Assembly: GCA_903903925.1 (NCBI GenBank)
Contig: CAIVAU010000039.1
Location: forward strand, 1 to 39,336
Reading direction: 5' to 3'
DNA: 39,336 nt
From: an uncultured cyanobacterium
GTDB lineage: Bacteria > Cyanobacteriota > Cyanobacteriia > Cyanobacteriales > Nostocaceae
The first letter of the stretch is position 1. Every line of letters begins with the position of its first letter. Shown here piece after piece: positions 28,320-35,524 of the stretch. Both the position numbers and the translations under genes were made by a program. A model generated the notes under the pieces. The model had not been told where the DNA came from. It saw only the letters and a program-made list of their open reading frames with translations, and ran no database searches.

Positions 28320-28558
28320 TGCTTGGACTTCCTTGGTGCGAGAACTTCAACCAAAGTTTCCTCATCTAGCCCAGTTTCTGCCATCACTCTTTCAACTGCC
28401 TTCTCAAGGCGTTCCCAGAGAGCATCAACTTCAGCTTGATCCTTAGTTTTTACTGGGTAAAAGTATCCCAGCAATTTGCCATTATACTGAACTGCAAGAG
28501 CTTCCTGTTCTGTCAATAGCATTTGCTCTTTTAAGTTGCTCAGTTCTATACTTTTCAT
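28316..28558 (-). CDS. VapB/Phd-like antitoxin (toxin broken)
   Basis: The 80-aa protein has MKSIELSNLKEQMLLTEQEA, then ALAVQYNGKLLGYFYPV and a charged helical tail (VDALWERLEKAVERVMAETG, LAPRKSKQ). The shape is that of a small antitoxin: a DNA-binding-like N-terminus and a helical toxin-binding tail. The stop overlaps the GTG of a PIN fragment, the normal coupling of vapBC operons. Confidence 0.7.
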   Translation of the reverse strand: MKSIELSNLKEQMLLTEQEALAVQYNGKLLGYFYPVKTKDQAEVDALWERLEKAVERVMAETGLDEETLVEVLAPRKSKQ

Positions 28559-28873
28559 ACTCTACTTCTGTGTTTTTACTCTATAAAAAATAAATACTAA
28601 CACTAACATGTCACTAATTCTTCCTTAGTTCCTCATTAGGGTCACTCGCCTTTGTAGTTCATAATGAGTCTCATCCAAAAAGTTTTCATCTGCAAAGAGT
28701 CTAAATTCAGGACTTCGCAGTAACTCCCGTCACGAAGTCGCAAAAGTCCCCACACTAGAACATTAGCATTGACTACTAGATTCATTGCAAAGCTCGTTAC
28801 CAAAAAAGTTTTTGGTGTATTTGCATTTTTGCGAGTACTTAATGTCCATCTCCCACCGAGGAATAAAGGAAAC
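28559..28873. other. 315-base spacer before the BamHI-like gene
   Basis: Contains an AT-rich stretch (28575-28620) that may hold promoters for both flanking genes and a minus-strand open frame at 28625-28729 described separately. A frame from TTG at 28769 leads into the endonuclease, but its extra N-terminus has no counterpart in BamHI. Confidence 0.4.
28625..28729 (-). pseudogene. possible C-terminal gene remnant
   Basis: A 34-codon open frame without a start codon lies directly after an in-frame TGA. Its translation (RELLRSPEFRLFADENF, then ETHYELQRRVTLMRN) has the acidic/aromatic balance of real protein rather than random AT-rich sequence. I do not recognise the family. Confidence 0.25.
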
Positions 28874-29467
28874 GTGAAGATTGTGCAAGAGGTATCATTA
28901 ATTAGTCGTGGTAGCTTTGAGGAGTCCCAACAGTGGAGTGTTATTCAAAATGAGATCCGCAGTGCTATCGAGTTGATTGTTTGGCCGCCTGGTACTTCAA
29001 ACTTCACGATTAATCCTGCACCTCATGGTAATGGTGTCAAGCCTATCAAAAATGCTTGTATGGCGGCTCTTAAGGAACATTTTGTTTGGCAACTTGAGAC
29101 AAAAATAACGTATGCAACTAGATCGCCAGGACGAGTAGATGCAACCAAAGCCTTAAATGGACATTCGTTTGCCCTGGAATGGGAGACTGGCAATATTTCA
29201 TCGAGTCACCGTGCAGTTAACAAAATGGTTCTGGGGCTTTTACGAGGTGTGTTTCTGGGTTCAGCTTTAGTGCTTCCAAGCAGAAAACTATATCCTTATC
29301 TTACTGACAGAGTTGGTAATTACGAAGAATTAGAACCTTACTTTGATGTGTGGCGGGCAGTTAACATAAACGAAGGATTCCTGGCAGTATTTGTGGTTGA
29401 ACATGATGCTGTAGATAGCAGTGTGCCAAGAATTACCAAAGGCACAGATGGTCGTGCTTTAATATAG
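28874..29467 (+). CDS. BamHI-like type II restriction endonuclease
   Basis: The 197-aa protein aligns along most of its length with BamHI (213 aa): FTIN near residue 44, NGVKPIK, then WETGNISSSHRAVNKM-LLGL-type sequence, LYPYLTDRVGNYEELEPYF, and SSVPRITKGTDG near the end. The BamHI catalytic residues Glu77, Asp94, Glu111 and Glu113 correspond here to Glu75, Asp89, Glu102 and Glu104. I start at GTG 28874 (AAAGGA just upstream) because the distance to FTIN then equals that in BamHI within one residue. It lacks about 15 C-terminal residues of BamHI; shorter isoschizomers such as OkrAI exist. Cutting at GGATCC is expected but not proven. It converges on a methyltransferase gene. Confidence 0.9.
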   Translation: MKIVQEVSLISRGSFEESQQWSVIQNEIRSAIELIVWPPGTSNFTINPAPHGNGVKPIKNACMAALKEHFVWQLETKITYATRSPGRVDATKALNGHSFALEWETGNISSSHRAVNKMVLGLLRGVFLGSALVLPSRKLYPYLTDRVGNYEELEPYFDVWRAVNINEGFLAVFVVEHDAVDSSVPRITKGTDGRALI

Positions 29468-29495
29468 AAATGTAAAGCAAAAATTCGCGTCACTA

Positions 29496-30482
29496 TTAAT
29501 AGGAAAATAAATCTAGTTGTGTTGAATCGTTTTGCGGGATTTTAACTTTTTTCTTTCCCCTTGCCGATTCCCATTCTTCTATCTTTCCGTTCGCCAGGTC
29601 AGTCAATCGCTTAACTGCTGGCTGTGTATCACCAATTTCTGTACCTAGCCAATATCGGTGTAGCTTCTCTGCTGCATAGAATGTAGTCCCAGAACCTCCA
29701 AAGGGGTCAATCACAATTTGTCCAGGGTTCGATGCCATAGCAATGATGCGTTCAAGCATAATAGGCGCTAATTCATTTGCTCCCCTGTTTTTGTGCTGAC
29801 GATGGCGCACGGGCGGAATATCACTCCACATTTCCTCAAGTTCCGTCCACAAAGTTTCCTCAGCATTATCACCAGTAGAGGCATCCTCCCAAACATCCTC
29901 AGGAGCATCCCAAGTATCCATTAAATTGATACCTTTGGGATTTAACTTTTTGCGATGTCCACCATAATCTCGAATTTCTCCACCACAATGCCGGCAAACT
30001 TGAATCGGTGTATAAACTTTATTGAAAACTGCTGGGTCTCCTTTTGTATAGTAAAGCAATCCGTAATGAGCAGGAGACATTCTCTGACCACGAGGAAAAG
30101 CTTTAGGCATTCTACAGGCGATCCAGTGACGAAAAAGCATACCTTTTTGATTTAGATATGCACCATACTCAATGCACCACTTAGGTAAGTTAAAAACAAA
30201 TAAACTGCCTCCTGGCTTCAGCACACGAATGCTCTCACTGAGCCACTGCTTTGACCAGGCAAGATACTCATCAGATTTCATCTGATCATTAACACCTTTA
30301 CCGTAATCCTTGCCAAGGTTGAATGGTGGATCGGCAAATATAATATCTACACAGCCATCAGGAAGGGCATTTAAAAACTTGAGACAATCTCCCTGATAGA
30401 GAATGCCGTAATCACTTTGGTAAACCTCAATTAATCCCTGATTAATAGTAGTCAAAGGTGATATGAGGTGGAAATGTAGCAT
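29496..30482 (-). CDS. beta-class DNA methyltransferase, probable partner of the BamHI-like enzyme
   Basis: The 328-aa enzyme has motif IV first (YQGDCLKFLNALPDG then FADPPFNLGKDYG, about residues 31-60) and the SAM-binding motif last (VIDPFGGSGTTFYAAEKL, about 258-275), the beta-class order used by N6-adenine and N4-cytosine methyltransferases. A CRHCGGE segment with paired cysteines (about 164-170) may be an inserted zinc knuckle, with RMSPAHYGLLYYTKG nearby. DPPF rather than the SPPW/SPPY of most N4-cytosine enzymes leaves the methylated base open. The 28-base gap to the converging endonuclease gene fits a type II restriction-modification pair. Confidence 0.9.
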   Translation of the reverse strand: MLHFHLISPLTTINQGLIEVYQSDYGILYQGDCLKFLNALPDGCVDIIFADPPFNLGKDYGKGVNDQMKSDEYLAWSKQWLSESIRVLKPGGSLFVFNLPKWCIEYGAYLNQKGMLFRHWIACRMPKAFPRGQRMSPAHYGLLYYTKGDPAVFNKVYTPIQVCRHCGGEIRDYGGHRKKLNPKGINLMDTWDAPEDVWEDASTGDNAEETLWTELEEMWSDIPPVRHRQHKNRGANELAPIMLERIIAMASNPGQIVIDPFGGSGTTFYAAEKLHRYWLGTEIGDTQPAVKRLTDLANGKIEEWESARGKKKVKIPQNDSTQLDLFSY

Positions 30483-30555
30483 TAAGGTATTCTCTGGTTT
30501 AGTAAAAATGACACAAGAATGTTAGCAATAATAACATACATCTAAAATAATCAGT

Positions 30556-30831
30556 TCAGGCGAGTCCATCATCTTCATCTGGTTCAGGTGCTAATTCAAA
30601 GTTTTCAAAATACAGGTCATCAGATTTTTCTGCTCCTGTGTTTACATAAGCAAATAAACGGATATTTGGTTTTAATACAACTCTAATATTTTCTGGGATC
30701 AGAGAAGCTGGAAAATGAACAACCTTATGCGGGTTCCAACTTGGAACAAATGCATCTACAACAGGTTGATGAGATTGCTCATCGATATTAGTAATCCTAA
30801 TTATCGTTCTACGAGTTTTTCTAGTACTCAC
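30556..30831 (-). CDS. small hypothetical protein upstream of the methyltransferase
   Basis: The 91-aa product starts basic (MSTRKTRRTIIRITNIDEQ), is beta-rich in the middle (IRVVLKPNIRLFAYVNTG) and ends very acidic (LAPEPDEDDGLA). It precedes the methyltransferase gene by 73 bases on the same strand. It has no helix-turn-helix, so it is not a typical C (controller) protein. Function unknown; possibly a beta-sandwich accessory protein. Confidence 0.55.
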   Translation of the reverse strand: MSTRKTRRTIIRITNIDEQSHQPVVDAFVPSWNPHKVVHFPASLIPENIRVVLKPNIRLFAYVNTGAEKSDDLYFENFELAPEPDEDDGLA

Positions 30832-31202
30832 TATTTTATTTAAATCTTTTGCTTTAGCCTAGCAAACAAAACCTATCCTTGAGCGATCGCTCATATTGGA
30901 CGCCAAACACGTCTCTCACTGCCAAAGTGCAGGCTTCATTGATCCAGCAAGCTGCATAAAGGTACACGCCAAGCAAAGCGCGATCGCGTCGGTTGACAAA
31001 GCCCTCGCTAAATAGGACATTAAAATAACCCTATAATAACCAGCTAATTGAATTTTCTGCAAACTCATTATGGCAACTTTGGTGGGATATGAGGTAGCTG
31101 AGTTGGTTATGGTAATCATTCGCCATTATCGGTAACATGGAAGAGAACGATTGATAGGCAACCATTTTCTCCTCTTCATACCACTTACTCTATTTTGTGA
31201 CT
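30832..31202. other. 371-base spacer with HIP1 sites and a gene remnant
   Basis: Contains two HIP1-related sites (about 30882 and 30981), the flavoprotein-gene remnant at 31074-31109 and a CGGTAACATGGAAG motif (31131-31144) also found at 39134-39147 before another nuclease-like gene. No RNA gene seen. Confidence 0.45.
31071..31109 (+). pseudogene. fragment of a flavoprotein disulfide reductase gene
   Basis: The frame reads MATLVGYEVAELV. Over 36 bases it matches 27500-27535 inside the oxidoreductase gene at 26291-27652 with four differences, all in third codon positions and all synonymous. It is therefore a scrap of a homologous gene rather than a fresh copy. Confidence 0.65.
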
Positions 31203-31844
31203 ATGGTGCAAACGATTCAGGCAAAAGAGATTTCCCTTCTAGAACTAGAAATACTCTTCCAACTCCAAAGAGTTGAAAATCCACAATTCTTTTATGAGTG
31301 GCAGGGCAATTTGCCTGAACTAAGCGAGTGGCAAAAGCAACTGCTGGATCAGATCAAGGCAGGTTACTTAAACCTACTTAAAAAGCCACCTTTGCTGGAA
31401 AAACCTATAAACTTAGCAGTTGTTTCTCCACTACTTTTTACCGGGCAATTTTACTTATCCCCCTTCGATCTACGTGCAGAGAAAAACGTTGAAATTTCAG
31501 CTGAAGATGAAGAAAACTCAGTCATTGTCAAAGGTAACTTGGATACTTTGGTGCTGAAGGATAAGCTTTGGGTCATGGTGATTGAATCCAAACAGGCTAA
31601 ATTCTCACCTGAAGCAGGGCTAGCTCAAATTCTTGCCTACATGCTCAATCATCCAAACCCAAACAATTCCTGCTTTGGCATGATTACCAACGGTGGAAGC
31701 TTCCTGTTTGTCAAATTACTGAAAGGCGAAATTCCTCAGTATGGGACTTCTGATTTGTTTAGAATCAACAATCAAAAAAACAACTTGTATGACGTTTTGA
31801 AAATTCTCAAACACTTGATTGGGTTGGCAAGTGTTGATGCATGA
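31203..31844 (+). CDS. PD-(D/E)XK nuclease-fold protein, type I restriction R-like N-domain
   Basis: The 213-aa protein has a helical N-terminal half and then the nuclease core: VIVKGNLDTLVLKDKLWVMVIESKQAKFS with Asp114, Glu128 and Lys130 in D-X13-E-X-K spacing, then AGLAQILAYML and CFGMITNGGSFLFVKL. This is the HSDR_N-like arrangement of cyanobacterial proteins often annotated as restriction subunit R-like, but there is no helicase part. It stands alone next to the truncated RNase III-like gene and the Septu-like pair. ATG at 31203 is preferred to the GTG two codons upstream. Confidence 0.8.
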   Translation: MVQTIQAKEISLLELEILFQLQRVENPQFFYEWQGNLPELSEWQKQLLDQIKAGYLNLLKKPPLLEKPINLAVVSPLLFTGQFYLSPFDLRAEKNVEISAEDEENSVIVKGNLDTLVLKDKLWVMVIESKQAKFSPEAGLAQILAYMLNHPNPNNSCFGMITNGGSFLFVKLLKGEIPQYGTSDLFRINNQKNNLYDVLKILKHLIGLASVDA

Positions 31845-31850
31845 GTCATG

Positions 31851-32372
31851 CTACAGCAATCCTCGCTTCTTCATCTTTGCCAGTGCATCTTCGGCTGCTT
31901 GTTTTTCCGCATCTTTTTTACTGCGCCCTTTAGCTTCACCACAGAGTTTATCACCAACATAAACTCTAGCGATAAATTCTGGAGCATGATCCATTCCACC
32001 TACTTTTTCTGTGACATATCTTGGAGGAGTTGTTGCACCGTTTACCTGTGCCCATTCCTGAAATCGGTTTTTAGAATCTATAGTTGATCGAGATACAACA
32101 ACCCCTTCGCGCACAGAATCAAATAGCTGCTCAACCAAAGGATAAACAGCTTCAATACTGCGCTTATTATCCAGATAGTAGGCTCCAACAACGGCTTCAA
32201 AAGTGCTACTCAAGAGATTTGGATTTTGATAACCTCCATCTCGAATCAGACCTTGCCCCAGTCGCATTCTGAAGTCCAGACCAATTTCAATTGCAAATCT
32301 GGCAAGTTGTTTTTCGTCTACAAGGGCTGAGTGTGAGAGTCGGAGGTAATGCCCATTGAGACGAACACTCAA
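31851..32372 (-). pseudogene. RNase III-like gene truncated at its 5' end, dsRNA-binding domain intact
   Basis: The frame (173 codons from a TTG, open to about 32396 where a TAG stands) begins in the middle of the RNase III domain: HSALVDEKQLARFAIEIGL, GQGLIRDGGYQNPNLL, STFEAVVGAYYLD. The first signature box with ERLEFLGDAVL is missing, and the catalytic Asp of the second box (LxDxFEA) is Ser here. After residue about 98 a complete dsRNA-binding domain follows (SKNRFQEWAQ, EFIARVYVGDKLCGEAKGRS, KKDAEKQAAEDALAKM). A catalytically dead dsRNA-binding protein is possible; a decaying rnc paralogue is the simpler reading. Confidence 0.7.
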
Positions 32373-32574
32373 GGGTTGATATTCGTCTAGCTGTTCCTAT
32401 CAAAACATACACAAATTTGCTTGTCAATATCTAGATCTAGAATTGATCTAAATCTAAGGCCTGCAGCAATACGTTTATACACTACGCTGATATAGTGCTG
32501 AATCAGCAACGGAATATTATCTATATTTCCAAACATATAAACTAAAGTGAAGTGGCTACTAGCCATAGACAATT

Positions 32575-32583
32575 TGTTATAAT
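32575..32583 (+). promoter_or_regulatory. extended -10 promoter of the ptuA-like gene
   Basis: TGTTATAAT gives a perfect TATAAT with a TGn extension; no good -35 is seen. AAGGA (32594-32598) lies eight bases before the ATG at 32607. Confidence 0.5.
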
Positions 32584-32606
32584 TAGGGGTCTTAAGGATA
32601 ACAATA

Positions 32607-33959
32607 ATGTGGGTTGAAAGCATTACTCTCACCAACATCAAGTGCTTTCGGGAACAAAAGATACTTTTTACTCGTAATAGCAGCGCAGGTCAGAAGGCAA
32701 AACCCTACTCTTGGATTACCTTATTAGGGGAAAACGGAGTAGGAAAAAGTACATTAATTCAGGCACTGGCACTACTTTTAGCTGGACCAGAAGCGGCAAA
32801 AGAACTCCTCCCACGTCCTACTGGCTGGGTTCGCGACCCCTCTAAGCCAGGTAAACTAACTGCGGTTCTGCACCAAGCAGACACTGATGCTGGAGTTTTC
32901 GGTGAAAGCAAAGTACGGAAAACTTTTTCCTATACCTACTTTGTTACTGGTGGAATACCCGTTCAAGTTGGTAAAGAAAAGGAAACTTATACTGAACCTG
33001 CGCTCATTGAAGAACCATCAAAAATTCTCAGTTGGTTACGAACAAATGCTTTTGCCTCAGATAGTAGAGGATGGTTTGCTGTAGGCTATGGGGCTTTTCG
33101 TAGACTGACGCGAGTAAACCAAGTTTTGATACCCAGTTTAGAGCCGGCAAAGCGATCTAGTAACTTCATCACACAGTTTGATGAAGACAGCGCCTTAAGC
33201 TCATTTGAACGGTGGATGGTTTACCTAGATTTTCGGATTGCTAAAGATGCCAGCGACACAAAAGCGAGACGAATGCGAGAGGTCGGGGAAGCAGTAATTG
33301 AAAAGCTTCTTCCAGGAGGCGCAAAGATTGCTGAGGTAACTGCTGATGGTCTCATACAGTTCACCGTAAATGGTCAAAAAGTCCCAACTATTAGTTTGTC
33401 TGATGGTTTTCGCAGCGTCATCGCGCTAGCTGGAGATTTAATCTGGCGCTTACTTCAGGCGTTTCCCAATTTGGAAGATCCAACCCAAGCATCCGGTGTT
33501 GTGTTGATCGATGAACTAGATATCCACCTGCACCCATCCTGGCAAAGGCAGATTGCTGGTTGGTTGCGAGATATCTTTCCAAATCTCCAGTTTTTTGTCG
33601 CTACCCATAGTCCGCTTGTAGCAGCAGGAGGAGGAGAAAATGCCCTTACTCTTCGCTTAGAGTTAGTAGGTGGTGAGGTTGAGGTTAAGCAAATCCAGAA
33701 TGTTTCAGCTTATGATTCTGACTATATTCTTAGAAGTGAAGCTTTTGGCTTGGAGTCCACCCATTCTCCTGCTACACAGGATAAAATCAATCGTTATTAC
33801 GAACTGAGAAACAAGATAAATCATCTAATGGAGCAAGAACAAAAGGAGTACGAGCAACTTAGGCAATTTATGAAAGAAGCACAGCCAATTGGTGGTCCTC
33901 CTGAACCAGATAGTTTAGAAGCTCGTACTAAGGCTTTTTTGGAGGCAAATCTGCCTTAA
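32607..33959 (+). CDS. ptuA: Septu-like PtuA ATPase (SMC/RecF-like)
   Basis: The 450-aa protein begins WVESITLTNIKCF, then Walker A GENGVGKST (residues 41-49), an ABC/SMC-like signature LSDGFRSVIALAGDLIW near residue 270, Walker B VVLIDELDIHLHPSWQ near 305, and the conserved THSP histidine switch. This is the OLD/RecF-like ATPase type used as PtuA in Septu antiphage systems, where the ATPase licenses an HNH nuclease. The next gene encodes that HNH protein. The C-terminal 60 residues are coiled-coil-like. The assignment rests on domain pairing, not on a search. Confidence 0.85.
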   Translation: MWVESITLTNIKCFREQKILFTRNSSAGQKAKPYSWITLLGENGVGKSTLIQALALLLAGPEAAKELLPRPTGWVRDPSKPGKLTAVLHQADTDAGVFGESKVRKTFSYTYFVTGGIPVQVGKEKETYTEPALIEEPSKILSWLRTNAFASDSRGWFAVGYGAFRRLTRVNQVLIPSLEPAKRSSNFITQFDEDSALSSFERWMVYLDFRIAKDASDTKARRMREVGEAVIEKLLPGGAKIAEVTADGLIQFTVNGQKVPTISLSDGFRSVIALAGDLIWRLLQAFPNLEDPTQASGVVLIDELDIHLHPSWQRQIAGWLRDIFPNLQFFVATHSPLVAAGGGENALTLRLELVGGEVEVKQIQNVSAYDSDYILRSEAFGLESTHSPATQDKINRYYELRNKINHLMEQEQKEYEQLRQFMKEAQPIGGPPEPDSLEARTKAFLEANLP

Positions 33960-34798
33960 TTTTTGTATCTAGACCACAAGAACCACCAACTGTTCTGAGA
34001 CGAAATGCTAATAGATGGTTGGGTAAACTACAGCAGGCTATGACTCATTTAGACACAGTCAAAGCTGATCCATCTGCAAGCAAAGAAGATATCGCTAAAG
34101 CTGAAAAGGATGTTGAGAAAGCTAGGAATAAGTACAGACATAAAGATATTAAAGACGCTCTAGAGCAGATGTTTCACGGTAAATGTGCTTACTGTGAAAG
34201 TCAGGTGACAACTACAGGATATGGTGATATTGAACACTTTTGTCCAAAAGGAAATCCACAGTGCGTCAATTTGACTTTTGAGTGGAGAAATCTCTTACTC
34301 TCATGTCAAAAATGCAATGATGCTGGACATAAGGCTACACAATTTCCACTCGACGCAAATGGCAACCCAACGCTGATCGATCCAACTGATGGAGTGACAG
34401 ATATAAATAAACATATCCAATTTTCCTGGGATTCAGTAGATGGTGCTTTGGTTAAAGGTCTTGACGCACGAGGGAAGGAAGTAGAACGTATATTTGACCT
34501 CAATTCCGAACACGGTACGAGAAAAGAGTTAATAAAACACCGCACCCAGTATGTTAGAAATATGCTTTCTGTGCTAGGGATTGCTCGACAGACTGGTAAC
34601 CATGAAGCTATCAAACTTCTTCTAGAATACTGCCAGTCTGATGCTGAGTATAGTGCTTTTGCTCTTGTTCATATTCTCCCATACTTAGCTCACCATTCTC
34701 GTGTTCGAGAAGCGATCGCCCTCTTGAAAGAAGTTAGCCAGAGTAGTCCTGCCTATGCTGCTTTCGCCCGCATTAATCAGTTATCGAGTTTACCCTAA
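33959..34798 (+). CDS. ptuB: Septu-like PtuB HNH endonuclease with non-canonical start
   Basis: The HNH core contains GKCAYCES (Cys76, Cys79), GDIEHFCPKG (His93) and NLLLSCQKCNDAGHKATQFPLD, as in PtuB proteins that share an operon with a PtuA ATPase. The frame is open from 33932. The conserved-looking N-terminus FVSRPQEPPTVLRRNANRW is encoded before any ATG, GTG or TTG, so I place the start at ATT 33959, which overlaps the ptuA stop (TAATT) and lies 13 bases after GGAGG (33941-33945), giving 279 aa. A TTG at 34019 would remove this N-terminus. A -1 frameshift from ptuA is the other option. Product: predicted DNA nuclease of an antiphage pair. Confidence 0.8.
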   Translation: MFVSRPQEPPTVLRRNANRWLGKLQQAMTHLDTVKADPSASKEDIAKAEKDVEKARNKYRHKDIKDALEQMFHGKCAYCESQVTTTGYGDIEHFCPKGNPQCVNLTFEWRNLLLSCQKCNDAGHKATQFPLDANGNPTLIDPTDGVTDINKHIQFSWDSVDGALVKGLDARGKEVERIFDLNSEHGTRKELIKHRTQYVRNMLSVLGIARQTGNHEAIKLLLEYCQSDAEYSAFALVHILPYLAHHSRVREAIALLKEVSQSSPAYAAFARINQLSSLP

Positions 34799-34832
34799 GT
34801 TTGGGTGCGACAAGCAACATTCGTCATTATCA

Positions 34833-34883
34833 ATTACGCATTATTTTGGACGCTTAATTCCACCTTGCCGTTTTACTTTAAAT
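34833..34883. repeat. copy 1 of a 51-base direct repeat
   Basis: It matches 35474-35524 with one mismatch in 51 bases. The other copy is the last 14 codons and stop of the P-loop ATPase gene; here the same sequence stands without the gene, just after ptuB. Confidence 0.9.
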
Positions 34884-35103
34884 TTAATACCCCTTCGTCG
34901 ATTAATCGCATTATCTCATGTGAATGAATTTCTTCTACATCTTCGCCATGTATGAGTATTTCCCATCCTTGGCTATATCCACTTATAACTTCTGATGGAT
35001 ATGTTGCATTTAGATTTGCCTGATTAAATTCTTCCCTAACTATGACTATATCACCTTTATTTCCTCTATAGACATTTTTTATTAGTCTCAAGTATGTAAT
35101 CAT
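34873..35103 (-). CDS. small hypothetical protein
   Basis: The 76-aa product (MITYLRLIKNVYRGNKGDIV..., YSQGWEILIHGEDVEEI) has an SH3-like beta pattern and a helical end. Its last codons lie in copy 1 of the 51-base repeat. It shares strand with the ATPase operon upstream but is 59 bases from the next frame. Unknown function. Confidence 0.5.
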   Translation of the reverse strand: MITYLRLIKNVYRGNKGDIVIVREEFNQANLNATYPSEVISGYSQGWEILIHGEDVEEIHSHEIMRLIDEGVLNLK

Positions 35104-35161
35104 AAGTTACGGAAAAGCTCATAGGGTGTCGCCGATTAGTTAGAGACTTAAATGTACAAAT

Positions 35162-35347
35162 TTAGTTTCTGGTCGGGTGCAGTGATTTGTTAGACCAGCG
35201 ATTGATTGGAAGCCTTACAAGTCTAGCTTTGTGGGCTACTTGCTTTTGTCTCAAGTCATCAAAAATCGCTCGTAAATCATATTGAAATGATTGAGCATAT
35301 TCTTCTCTATATTTATGAATCTCATCAAGAATTTCATTCTTGTACAT
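35162..35347 (-). CDS. small antitoxin-like protein
   Basis: The 61-aa product has HKYREEYAQSFQYDLRAIFDDLRQKQ, a pattern common in small cyanobacterial proteins encoded beside toxin genes, followed by an atypical basic tail (RLVRLPINRWSNKSLHPTRN). No toxin is next to it. The unusual tail may mean that the 3' end has been exchanged. Confidence 0.5.
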   Translation of the reverse strand: MYKNEILDEIHKYREEYAQSFQYDLRAIFDDLRQKQVAHKARLVRLPINRWSNKSLHPTRN

Positions 35348-35473
35348 AATTTAGACCTCTAGGTTATATCCAATAATGTTACACTTCGATGCAACCCCAA
35401 CTGATTCCTCTTTAATTCAACCAACTTCCCCGAACGCCTCTATGCGCTTTACCATCACTTATTGAGAAGTTAT

Positions 35474-35524
35474 ATTACGCATTATTTTGGACGTTTAATT
35501 CCACCTTGCCGTTTTACTTTAAAT
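35474..35524. repeat. copy 2 of the 51-base direct repeat (ATPase 3' end)
   Basis: This copy includes the stop codon and last 14 codons of the P-loop ATPase gene at 35482-36987. It lies 641 bases from copy 1. Confidence 0.9.

Noticed and set aside
28769..28873. N-terminal extension of the BamHI-like endonuclease to a TTG at 28769
   Set aside because: It would add 35 residues absent in BamHI; the GTG at 28874 gives the matching N-terminal length.
30916..31119. Minus-strand 67-codon frame in the spacer before the nuclease-fold gene
   Set aside because: It runs antisense through the flavoprotein-gene scrap and has no recognisable protein features.
32387..32641. 84-codon minus-strand frame upstream of the RNase III-like remnant, tested as its missing N-terminus
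   Set aside because: It lacks the ERLEFLGDAVL box, overlaps the ptuA start on the other strand, and is in a different frame separated by a stop.
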